From Calothrix sp. C42_A2020_038 (lineage in GTDB: Bacteria > Cyanobacteriota > Cyanobacteriia > Cyanobacteriales > Nostocaceae), in the NCBI GenBank assembly GCA_015272395.1, contig JACYLQ010000001.1:248001-312000 (forward strand): a DNA stretch of 64,000 nucleotides. Direction: 5' to 3'. The notes beneath the pieces were generated by a model. The model worked only from the letters and a program-made list of their open reading frames with translations, searched no databases and was not told the origin of the DNA. The position numbers and the translations under genes are program-made. Shown one piece after another: positions 19,532 through 27,473 of the stretch (positions are counted from its first letter, which is position 1; every line of letters begins with the position of its first letter).

Positions 19532-20348
19532 AATAAGGTTTCAAGATCTATATGATGTTGCTTGTTTAAAGGCGGATACTAGTTTCAGTCCCGCGAACGG
19601 GATTTATAAGGTTTCAAGCTATATCTAACACAGGCGCGATAAACATTATTTATAGTTTCAGTCCCGCGAACGGGATTTATAAGGTTTCAAGCTATATCTA
19701 ACACAGGCGCGATAAACATTATTTATAGTTTCAGTCCCGCGAACGGGATTTATAAGGTTTCAAGTTCCTATGGAATAAATATTATTCCCCCAAATGTGAA
19801 GTTTCAGTCCCGCGAACGGGATTTATAAGGTTTCAAGAAGAGAGGAAGAGCCAAAAGAGTGTACCACAGTTTTCGTTTCAGTCCCGCGAACGGGATTTAT
19901 AAGGTTTCAAGGAAATATTCCACAACAAAAATCGTTGTAGAACCTTGTTTCAGTCCCGCGAACGGGATTTATAAGGTTTCAAGTATTGAAATAGTCACTT
20001 CGTGGTTTTCCATATAATTGTTTCAGTCCCGCGAACGGGATTTATAAGGTTTCAAGAAAAATCATGTTCTTAAACCAAGGTGTGCATATGCGTTTCAGTC
20101 CCGCGAACGGGATTTATAAGGTTTCAAGCATGTTTTTTATCGATAGATTTCGCTAATTTTTGATGTTTCAGTCCCGCGAACGGGATTTATAAGGTTTCAA
20201 GAAATACGATGCAGCATGTGCATTCTGGACATGCTACGTTTCAGTCCCGCGAACGGGATTTATAAGGTTTCAAGGGCTAAAAAGGCCATTCAGTCTATAA
20301 ACCCAGAATTTGTTTCAGTCCCGCGAACGGGATTTATAAGGTTTCAAG
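19532..20348 (-). CRISPR. CRISPR array 1 (11 full repeats, one decayed terminal repeat)
   Basis: Eleven identical 37-nt repeats starting at 19582, 19655, 19728, 19801, 19875, 19947, 20020, 20092, 20165, 20238 and 20312, with spacers of about 35-38 nt. A twelfth, oldest unit survives only as its 3' part AATAAGGTTTCAAG ending at 19545. Read on the minus strand each repeat has the stem TCCCG-TTCG-CGGGA and ends ACTGAAAC, the likely 8-nt crRNA handle. The leader is on the right (20349 on), so the newest spacer is at 20275-20311. Plus-strand repeats read GGGATTTATAAGG, two bases different from arrays 2 and 3 (GGGATTCGTAAGG). Spacers 19619-19654 and 19692-19727 are identical. Confidence 0.98.
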
Positions 20349-20568
20349 ACCGCGCGCTACGAAGCTTACAGAGTAAGGGTTCCAGAAAGGATTTTCGTGA
20401 ATGCCAAAATCGAGTCGATTTCAGCCGCGCTTGTTGAGACTTATTTGCAGTTACTACAACTGTACAAATGCTGTAATTATTATATTGTCTAGGTTCTGAG
20501 CTTTTTCGTGAAACCCCTAGGGTTTTCGCTCTCGCTTCGATTGACGAAACATCAAGCTATTAGCTTAA
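20349..20568 (-). promoter_or_regulatory. Leader of CRISPR array 1
   Basis: The sequence next to the newest repeat is shared by all three arrays for at least 160 nt with only a few changes, as expected of leaders used for transcription and spacer insertion. On the minus strand a TATAAT box lies at 20484-20479, about 130 nt before the first repeat. The leader runs up to the cas2 stop codon. Confidence 0.85.
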
Positions 20569-20862
20569 TTATAAAACGATAACTTGTTCTTGTCTAGGTT
20601 TTTCTGAACCATAAGTAATCGTTCGTTTCACGGAACCTGCATCCAATACGTATACTCGCACGGAGTCTTCATCTGGCTTGATTAATTTTTCTACTTGAAT
20701 TTGTAGTTGAGTAAATTGTACCGCAGTTAAGAAGCACTCAAACACGCTGTACTGTGTCCATGTTCCGTAACCAGTAAGCATTTTATGCAAGCGAGTCCGG
20801 CGCCTGTTAGCTGCTTTGTTATCAGGTAAATCGTAAATAATCAGATAGAACAGTGTAGTCAT
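20569..20862 (-). CDS. cas2: CRISPR-associated protein Cas2
   Basis: 97 residues. Small ferredoxin-like fold; YLIIYDLPDNKAANRRR holds the conserved Asp at residue 11. Cas2 dimers bridge two Cas1 dimers in the spacer-integration complex. It is the last gene of the cas8-7-5-6-4-1-2 run, followed directly by the array 1 leader. The last codons lie in sequence that has a degenerate counterpart in the leaders of arrays 2 and 3. Confidence 0.96.
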   Translation of the reverse strand: MTTLFYLIIYDLPDNKAANRRRTRLHKMLTGYGTWTQYSVFECFLTAVQFTQLQIQVEKLIKPDEDSVRVYVLDAGSVKRTITYGSEKPRQEQVIVL

Positions 20863-20961
20863 AATGGGGAAAGCAGAATAAAGTATAAAAAGCCTCTCCC
20901 ATTGCAGGGGAGCTAGCCGCGTGTTCCCCGTTGACTGGCGTGAGAGGTTTGAAGAGGGGTT
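20863..20961 (-). other. Structured cas1-cas2 gap
   Basis: A 99-nt gap with nested inverted repeats: outer CCTCTC / GAGAGG (20893-20898, 20942-20947) and inner GGGGA / TCCCC. It could fold as RNA and tune cas2 expression; function unproven. Confidence 0.35.
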
Positions 20962-21939
20962 TTAACGTAAAATCAAAGGTTTATAAGGAGTTCCTTCTTG
21001 TAGATGACGACTTAACAACCGTGCTTGTAGTTCTACTGCACGTCTATATGTACATCGATAACCGAATACAGGATGTTTAAATTCATCGTTCATTTTACGT
21101 TCAAATGCTTCTAAAAAGCGCTTTCTTCCAGATTCAGACAACTGATAGGCGCCTAAACTTTCAGTAAAATCATTGGGTTTAACTTCACCTTTACGTAATA
21201 CTCCAAACACCACGCTATCAGCAACCAAGGCACGAAATTCTTCCATCAAATCCAAGACCATCGAAGGTTGCCCATGATGAACTTCGTGTAAATAACCAAT
21301 GTAAGGGTCGAGTCCGGCAAGATGAACACCTGCTGTAACCTGAACTCGTAATAAACCATAGGCAAAACTTAACAGCGAATTCACCGGGTCAGTTGGTGGG
21401 CGCCGGTTTCTACCAGTAAAAGTCCATTGTTTACCAACGATACGGTCCCAACAAGCAAAATATTCTCGTGCAGCTAAACCTTCAATTCCTCGTACTTGGT
21501 CAATAGTTTGCTGGCTTTGAACTTGGTTCTTACGCTGTTTAAGAGGATTATTTCGTTCGTTATGACGGTATAAAATTAGGTACTGGTTATGAATTTTCGC
21601 TGTAACTATTGCTTTGACTAATTCTAAGCGCCGGACTTCATCGTTATAAACTTGATATTGTGCCAGCCTTAATTGACCGTTGCGTGAATTCCCTGGAAGT
21701 GCAGAGCCTAAATATTTACCGAATAGGGAAAGATAATGTATGGGCATTCCTAGCTCTAGAGCATAGACTAAGGCATCTCCAGTAACTTGGGGATTACCCA
21801 TAAGTACCACTTGTTCTACTGTTTGGGCAGGGATATTCTTTTTATTCCAAGTTCCATCTTCTTGTTTAAGGGCAACAGTAAAAGCTTCGTAGTTTTTACT
21901 AAGAACAGCTTCAGGTTGAGTAACGTAAAGAACTGTCAT
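20962..21939 (-). CDS. cas1: CRISPR-associated endonuclease Cas1
   Basis: 325 residues, normal for type I-B/I-D Cas1. The metal-binding integrase residues are visible: E153 in RGIEGLAAREYF, H218 in IGYLHEVHHG, and D230/E233 in MVLDLMEEFRALVADS. It integrates new spacers with Cas2 and, judging from the neighbouring gene, Cas4. It lies 26 nt downstream of cas4. Confidence 0.97.
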   Translation of the reverse strand: MTVLYVTQPEAVLSKNYEAFTVALKQEDGTWNKKNIPAQTVEQVVLMGNPQVTGDALVYALELGMPIHYLSLFGKYLGSALPGNSRNGQLRLAQYQVYNDEVRRLELVKAIVTAKIHNQYLILYRHNERNNPLKQRKNQVQSQQTIDQVRGIEGLAAREYFACWDRIVGKQWTFTGRNRRPPTDPVNSLLSFAYGLLRVQVTAGVHLAGLDPYIGYLHEVHHGQPSMVLDLMEEFRALVADSVVFGVLRKGEVKPNDFTESLGAYQLSESGRKRFLEAFERKMNDEFKHPVFGYRCTYRRAVELQARLLSRHLQEGTPYKPLILR

Positions 21940-21965
21940 TTCTATTTAAGATTTGAGATTTTGAG

Positions 21966-22547
21966 TTAGTTAGACGCACGCATTGCTTTGACTTCAAAGG
22001 GCAAACAAATTCTTTGCAAGCTACATGATTGACACTTTTTGGTATTGTCAATTGGAGACGGCATGGCGCCAGTAGCAGCATTTTGAGCTAGTACAATTGC
22101 CTGTTTGGTTGCTTGTCGAAGTTGAGGTGTAAAAGCTACTGTTTCTCGTCTTCTGCTAGTGTGGTAAAAAATATCACCATAAGGAATGCTACATCCAGTG
22201 CGTTCTTCTATACATATAGCAGCGGCACAAAGTTGAAAATGGTCATTGAGATGTTGTGCCATTTTGCCTTTTTTATATTCAACTGGCACTAGTTGACCAT
22301 TACACTCTTCAACAGCATCGATAATACCCGCAACTTTTAATCGGTCACTCCATACCCATTGTTGTTGATGAATTACAGTATCACCTTCAGTGAGTATCGC
22401 TTCTTCGTTGATATTGCGGTGTAAGTGGCGCCCTAATATTATGTGTTCGTTATCTTCCATTTCGCCCAACACATATTCTAGATAGAACCTGCGCGCGCAA
22501 TATTCCCAAGCGTTTAAATAAGCTAGAGGTAAATAGTTTTCTATCAT
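21966..22547 (-). CDS. cas4: CRISPR-associated exonuclease Cas4
   Basis: 193 residues. RecB-like nuclease with D77 (GIIDAVE), E90 and K92 (PVEYKKGK) as the active site, and C17, C172, C175 and C181 as ligands for the iron-sulfur cluster. In type I systems Cas4 trims prespacers and sets PAM and orientation; that fits the PAM-anchored repeat acquisition seen in array 3. Directly upstream of cas1. Confidence 0.95.
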   Translation of the reverse strand: MIENYLPLAYLNAWEYCARRFYLEYVLGEMEDNEHIILGRHLHRNINEEAILTEGDTVIHQQQWVWSDRLKVAGIIDAVEECNGQLVPVEYKKGKMAQHLNDHFQLCAAAICIEERTGCSIPYGDIFYHTSRRRETVAFTPQLRQATKQAIVLAQNAATGAMPSPIDNTKKCQSCSLQRICLPFEVKAMRASN

Positions 22548-22605
22548 TTATTATTCATCCCTCCTAACTCCTAACTAAACTAATCACGTAGATATCTAGA
22601 TAAAT

Positions 22606-22635
22606 GTTGGGTGGAGCGTTTGCGCTCCACTCAAC
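22606..22635. repeat. Hairpin in the cas6-cas4 gap
   Basis: Inverted repeat GTTGGGTGGAGCG / CGCTCCACTCAAC, 13 bp with one mismatch and a 4-base loop, in the 106-nt gap between cas6 and cas4. It could act as an attenuator separating effector from adaptation genes, or be a dispersed intergenic repeat. Confidence 0.5.
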
Positions 22636-22653
22636 CTACTCAGTTCCTAACTC

Positions 22654-23667
22654 CTAAATAATTACTATTTGCCCCATTCCCATTGTGGTTTTGCGACCTA
22701 CCCCAGCGAAGCAGGCAAAATGAGCTAGGATGGTGGCAATTTTGGCTTGTTCAGCATCTGCGAAATGGTATTTCACACGACCTTCGGCGCCTATTTCTCC
22801 ACCTCCTTCCATTTTCATGGCGTAGGTTTTGAGTTCGTAGGCAGAAACAAAACCGTTCCATTCGACTGGGGGAAAGTGCAAGTTTTCAGGGGCAAATTTA
22901 TTCCAGCGTTTTAGTAAACCGTTGAAAACTAATTCTAATAATGGAAATGCCTGGATATACTTTCCTTGTTTAAAACTTGTGGGAGTAAGAAATTCTAATT
23001 GTACGAATTTCTGAGCAGGTATTTGCATGAGTTTTTCATAGCTGCTTGCTTGCACGACATCAACCCAAGTATTTAACCTACAAGGTACTCCTGTAATGTT
23101 AATCTCATTGCCTAAATCTGAACTCATCCCCCATAGTAGTGGCGCCAGTAATTCTTTTTGTAATAAGTTGATTTTGAGCAATATCTTTTTGGGAGAGCAA
23201 TACTCTATTCCTGAAGTTATTGGTAAATTATCCTGTTCGTGTAAGGTTTGAGCCAAATTTGCGTCTGCTTTAGCAAACCAGTGGAAGCATAAAGCGTGAA
23301 CCGCACGTGCAATTGTGGGAGGAAGAGGAATAACAGGGTTAATTGCTACTTGAATACTATGTAAAGAATTGTTGTTTACTTCTACTCCTGTTAATTCGTA
23401 GGTTTTTTGACGCCATTCCACCAGATTATTACTACCGATTTGCTGTAAAATTGATTGCATCAAGTTTTCATAAAAAGCAGGTTGTGGCAATACTGGCATA
23501 ATCTTTGTTACGCCATCAATATACCGTTGTGGTATCCAAGCTGGAGATAATTCATTTGGCAACCAACATATTAACGGGGTTGCCTCACATACTGCTTGGG
23601 TTGACCGTAAAACAACGCTCAGTCCAGCCAAATTGGTTTCTGTACTAGTATCTGTGATATAAGTCAT
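22654..23667 (-). CDS. cas6: CRISPR RNA endoribonuclease Cas6
   Basis: 337 residues from the ATG at 23667 (a GTG nine nt upstream is also possible); the start overlaps the end of cas5. The C-terminus has the glycine-rich loop GVGRKTTMGMG that is the hallmark of Cas6 RAMP proteins. It cuts pre-crRNA at the base of the repeat stem, here predicted to leave ACUGAAAC on each crRNA. The protein is longer than typical 200-280 aa Cas6, in line with the larger cyanobacterial forms. Confidence 0.9.
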   Translation of the reverse strand: MTYITDTSTETNLAGLSVVLRSTQAVCEATPLICWLPNELSPAWIPQRYIDGVTKIMPVLPQPAFYENLMQSILQQIGSNNLVEWRQKTYELTGVEVNNNSLHSIQVAINPVIPLPPTIARAVHALCFHWFAKADANLAQTLHEQDNLPITSGIEYCSPKKILLKINLLQKELLAPLLWGMSSDLGNEINITGVPCRLNTWVDVVQASSYEKLMQIPAQKFVQLEFLTPTSFKQGKYIQAFPLLELVFNGLLKRWNKFAPENLHFPPVEWNGFVSAYELKTYAMKMEGGGEIGAEGRVKYHFADAEQAKIATILAHFACFAGVGRKTTMGMGQIVII

Positions 23668-24394
23668 AACGGGCACCAGTAGCTCGAAGCTGTAAAGGTA
23701 AATATCCAGGTTCTATTATCCTGTCTTTATTGATTTGAGCTTTTTTGCTGGAGAAAGGATTAATGTGGTTAAAGGTTGTTTTTTTACCTAAGTCATCCAT
23801 CGGTTGGATAGTAAAGCTGTTGTTAGGGTTTGATGTAAAGCTGGGTTCAGGAGTTTTTTGAGTGGCGCCAGGTAGAAACTGGAAAAAACAACCTCGTTTG
23901 CCAAAATAATTAACTTGAGCAAATAGTTGCGTGAGTTCATCTAGTTGCGTTGTTTCACCGCAACAAATTTGTAAGTTTCCCTGTAAATGTATCCATTCCC
24001 GAAATACAAAACCGTCTTGCATGGGTATAGTCAGGCGATTTTTATCGGCTTTATCTGCGATTTGGTCATAATAACGCAGTTTATAACCATTGCGATTTAC
24101 CACTAACTGTTCTGGTGGCATTATATATATGTGTAAATCCCGAATCCAAGTAAATTGGTTTTTAATCCACGAGTCGAAGTCATTTTGATGGTATTTTCCC
24201 TCACCTTCGAGTAACACTTTCAGAAGTGCCATTTTAATAGTGTATGGTGTGGGGACTAAGTTAGACCTGGCAGCCATACTCGTTGCATCAGAACGTTTAA
24301 GCGAGAATAAACTTACAGGTTGATAGGTAACGGTTAACCACCTCTCAATATTCCCCTCTGCTGGGGTCAGGGGTGAGGTCTTATTCTTCGGCAT
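23645..24394 (-). CDS. cas5: CRISPR-associated protein Cas5
   Basis: 249 residues from the ATG at 24394, preceded by GGGAAAG and overlapping the cas7 stop by 14 nt. Weakly conserved RAMP fold; the segment YQPVSLFSLKRSDATSMAA followed by PTPYTIKMALLKVLLE resembles the N-terminus of Cas5 proteins that go with DevR-type Cas7. It caps the 5' handle of the crRNA in Cascade. Assignment rests on its position between cas7 and cas6 and this N-terminus. It does not resemble Csc1 of type I-D. Confidence 0.75.
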   Translation of the reverse strand: MPKNKTSPLTPAEGNIERWLTVTYQPVSLFSLKRSDATSMAARSNLVPTPYTIKMALLKVLLEGEGKYHQNDFDSWIKNQFTWIRDLHIYIMPPEQLVVNRNGYKLRYYDQIADKADKNRLTIPMQDGFVFREWIHLQGNLQICCGETTQLDELTQLFAQVNYFGKRGCFFQFLPGATQKTPEPSFTSNPNNSFTIQPMDDLGKKTTFNHINPFSSKKAQINKDRIIEPGYLPLQLRATGARYDLYHRY

Positions 24395-25337
24395 TATCAC
24401 TTTCCCAAGGTTGTGCTTGTGCAATAATTGTTTGGATTTGTTCGGCGAATTGCGCCATTGACTCAAAATCAAAGCAGTGAATTGTATCGGCGCCGTTAAG
24501 ATTATTCAAGGTATCAGCCAAGCTGTGAATTTGACGGTGATAGTCAGTTTCCAAAGGACTAAGCATTGGCGCCGGACAGCGACGAGTGCTTACGGTGATT
24601 ACTCCTTCAAAGTAATCAGGGTGAGGTAAATTTGTATTACGCTTGGCGCCGTTAGGTTGCATGTATGTATAAAGTACACTCTTGAGTAAAGCATCCAAAC
24701 GCTTTTTACGCTCTAAACTATCGATGCTGTATTTGAAATTGTGGGGATTATAACCAATGCGGAAAGCTTCAATATTCAAAACTGTAGCGTATAAACCCGA
24801 ACTTACCTGAACATTATAGGGAGTAGGATTATCAACACCGTATTTGGCATGGAAGTAACTTTGGGTTTTCACCAGAGTAGGTAAACCAACAATGGCACCA
24901 AATTCAATAGCAGATTCGCGTTTGAGTGTTTGTCCTCCTTTGACCGTCACCATAAACCCTTCCAAGTCGCTAATTGTACAGCATTGAAGTACCTTATCAG
25001 TTTTGGCGCCTAAATCAGCATCTTTATCGTTAAATATTAGCTGATTTTCCTGAATATCATAGCCAATTCTATCAGGATTAAATAGTTTACCACCTCTAGA
25101 TAAACTTAATCCTTCTTCAATTGCAATCCGGTGTAAATGTTCAGCTTGAATATGTTTGAGCATATCACCAGAAACACCATTTACATATTCTGGTTCACTC
25201 ATCCCTTTTTGGATAATATAAAAGCGACGAGTTAAAGATTGATTTCCCTCGTTGCCTTCGTTATTCAAAGCATGAAGTTGCCAAGATAATAAACCACTGA
25301 TGGAAATAGAGTAAGCGAGAAAGCTTGTGTTTTTCAT
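24381..25337 (-). CDS. cas7: CRISPR-associated protein Cas7 (DevR/Cst2/Csa2 family)
   Basis: 318 residues. The N-terminus YSISISGLLSWQLHALNNEG and VNGVSGDMLKHIQAEHL are typical of the DevR/Csa2/Cst2 Cas7 group, as is FGAIVGLP. Cas7 makes the helical backbone of Cascade along the crRNA. This group goes with types I-A and I-B (including the MYXAN variant), not with Csc2 of type I-D. A 155-nt gap separates it from the cas8-like gene upstream. Confidence 0.9.
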   Translation of the reverse strand: MKNTSFLAYSISISGLLSWQLHALNNEGNEGNQSLTRRFYIIQKGMSEPEYVNGVSGDMLKHIQAEHLHRIAIEEGLSLSRGGKLFNPDRIGYDIQENQLIFNDKDADLGAKTDKVLQCCTISDLEGFMVTVKGGQTLKRESAIEFGAIVGLPTLVKTQSYFHAKYGVDNPTPYNVQVSSGLYATVLNIEAFRIGYNPHNFKYSIDSLERKKRLDALLKSVLYTYMQPNGAKRNTNLPHPDYFEGVITVSTRRCPAPMLSPLETDYHRQIHSLADTLNNLNGADTIHCFDFESMAQFAEQIQTIIAQAQPWESDNAEE

Positions 25338-25492
25338 GATTTTAATAAAATTGTAAGGATATGAAAATTTAGAACAGTATTGTCAAGGTGCTTCAGATTC
25401 TGGCGCCACATAGCTTGAAAATCTTAGTCCTCTAGAAGAGGACTTTTGCTATTAGCATCGGGTTTGCAACTCGATGCGGCTAAAAATGCAAT

Positions 25493-27283
25493 CTAAGGTT
25501 CTTCTGCTGGTTTTATATTCTCTGTATCCTCATCTTTTGATTTACCCCAACCTTTTGCATATCCATAAGCAATTAATAGATTCGCTATCAAACTAGAGCC
25601 ATACTTATCAATTAAATGAATCAATTCATCTAAATCATCCTTAGTCGTCCAAATGCGACGGGGTTTTTTCAATGTACGTAAATCATCATCAATACGTAGA
25701 TTCTCATTCTCATAACTGGCAAGAAACGACATGATTTCAATAATAAAATCCTTTTTAGAACCAGATTGGCTACTTAAACGCTGTGCCAAACCATAAATTC
25801 TTTCCCAACCAGTATCTTTAGTATGATTATCTTTGTCACAAATTGTTCCAGCGTAAACAGTCGCGCTATTAATCGCTTTTGCAATATTCAAAAATCCCTG
25901 GTTTTCAATAATTTTAGTTAAATTCAAATCTCCGTCATCTTGACGGTACCTATTATTACTTAAATTTTTTATCATCAAATTGAGTCCTTGTTTTGAAAAA
26001 AGTGCTACCCTTGCATTGGCGCCTGCCAATTTCTTAGTAATATAATCGGCATAGCTAACTTGGAAACGGAAAAACTGGTATAAGTCATTACCACTAATAA
26101 AATCTCGGTATGCAGCAATTAATTCGCTATGACCATCATCAATAGAAAGTGCGCGGACTACATTGAGATGTTCGTTTAATACATTTTGATAATCAAGTAG
26201 TTCATTGTAGTCATGAGGACATATCCAAGCGGGAAGTCCTAAGCTAAAGACTTCTTTTACTCCGTAAACTTGACCTTTAGAACCAAAATGAGTTCCGGCA
26301 AAGTTGTTAACGAAGTGATTTACTGGTTTATCCCAGTCGTCAAAATCATCTTGTTTGTTCTCTGCTGCTGCACGGTTATAATTAAGTAATTCCTGACAAA
26401 ACTTAAGTACCAACTCTGCATCAAACCGCGCGGCGCCATGTTTTCCTGTAGGTGGATTATATATTATTAAATTCTTTAAAACAACCTCATATTTACTCAA
26501 AGATATATCGTAAGGCTGTAACGCAACAAGGCGCCAGTCTTCAAAACTTTTAGCAATTTTCACCTTTTGTGCGACACCAAAGTTAAATAACCCATTGGCT
26601 ATTAACCATAAACTCAACCAATCTGTTTTTTGTGAATCAACTTTATTACTGTCTGCTTTAACTCTATTAACTCCCTGAACACAATTAGGTAAATAAATTT
26701 TTACTGCACTAGCATTAGGCAATTTACATCCAGTTGCAGTTTCAAAGAACTCTGCAACGAGTTCTGTTGTAGCATTTTCTTTGCTAAAACCTTCCAATAA
26801 CGCAACAATTAAGGCGCCGAAATAATTCCTAAGCTTCCAACCATCTAGCCATAAATTATTATGATTACGGTCATGACGCATCGAAGTTAAGATGGCGCCA
26901 TTCTGAGTTCTAGGGTCTGGAGGTTGTGGTGATTCTTCCGTCCGTTCTTTACCCCGTTGTTGAAGCATAAACTCGTGGTAAACTTTACGAGCTTCGTCAT
27001 GTTCAACAGTGTCAAAAATGTTCGCCTCCTCTGGTATATTACTAATATCTGTATTTTTTCCTTTCACAACAGGAAAAGGAGAAGTGTACTTGATTTTAGC
27101 TATCGGTTCTAAATTCACACACTTTTTGAACTGGATACAATAGTGCGTCCCCTGGTCAATAAGTTGGATTTCGCTTTTTTGCTTACTCTCTTTAAGAGCA
27201 TATTCAATAACGCGCGCTAAACCCAACAAGAAAAATGTGTCAGCATAATTACCGTACTTTTTTGGAATCAATAATCGTAACAT
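25493..27283 (-). CDS. Cas8-like large subunit of the type I effector
   Basis: 596 residues with no motif I can name. It is placed exactly where the large Cascade subunit is expected, upstream of cas7-cas5-cas6. N-terminal LLIPKKYGNYADTFFLLGLA, a central IYNPPTGKHGAARFD, and a Lys/Glu-rich tail are visible; there is no HD motif or palm-domain GGDD, so it is not Cas10d. I infer PAM recognition and Cas3 recruitment, as for other Cas8. Sequence is fast evolving in this family, so the I-B/MYXAN or I-A assignment needs a profile search. Its start is about 190 nt from array 2. Confidence 0.7.
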   Translation of the reverse strand: MLRLLIPKKYGNYADTFFLLGLARVIEYALKESKQKSEIQLIDQGTHYCIQFKKCVNLEPIAKIKYTSPFPVVKGKNTDISNIPEEANIFDTVEHDEARKVYHEFMLQQRGKERTEESPQPPDPRTQNGAILTSMRHDRNHNNLWLDGWKLRNYFGALIVALLEGFSKENATTELVAEFFETATGCKLPNASAVKIYLPNCVQGVNRVKADSNKVDSQKTDWLSLWLIANGLFNFGVAQKVKIAKSFEDWRLVALQPYDISLSKYEVVLKNLIIYNPPTGKHGAARFDAELVLKFCQELLNYNRAAAENKQDDFDDWDKPVNHFVNNFAGTHFGSKGQVYGVKEVFSLGLPAWICPHDYNELLDYQNVLNEHLNVVRALSIDDGHSELIAAYRDFISGNDLYQFFRFQVSYADYITKKLAGANARVALFSKQGLNLMIKNLSNNRYRQDDGDLNLTKIIENQGFLNIAKAINSATVYAGTICDKDNHTKDTGWERIYGLAQRLSSQSGSKKDFIIEIMSFLASYENENLRIDDDLRTLKKPRRIWTTKDDLDELIHLIDKYGSSLIANLLIAYGYAKGWGKSKDEDTENIKPAEEP

Positions 27284-27473
27284 TTGGCGTGGTGCCGTTC
27301 CTTTATTTACTTTCCAATATTATACACCTCGTTGGAATAGGGGTCTTCCAAAATTAATCAAATGCTTGTAACCTATATATGGCACCATTTATGGTATCGC
27401 TATATAAGCAAAGCCTGCCAAAACGCAACAGCTAAAAAACTTACAGACTATCAAGTTGACTTAAAATTTGAGA

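Noticed and set aside
20216-20437. Small plus-strand ORF running from array 1 into the leader
   Set aside because: It is made of spacer, repeat and leader sequence and is opposite to the direction of transcription.
25493-27283. Cas10d (type I-D large subunit)
   Set aside because: No HD motif, no palm GGDD-like motif, and the protein is much shorter than Cas10d.
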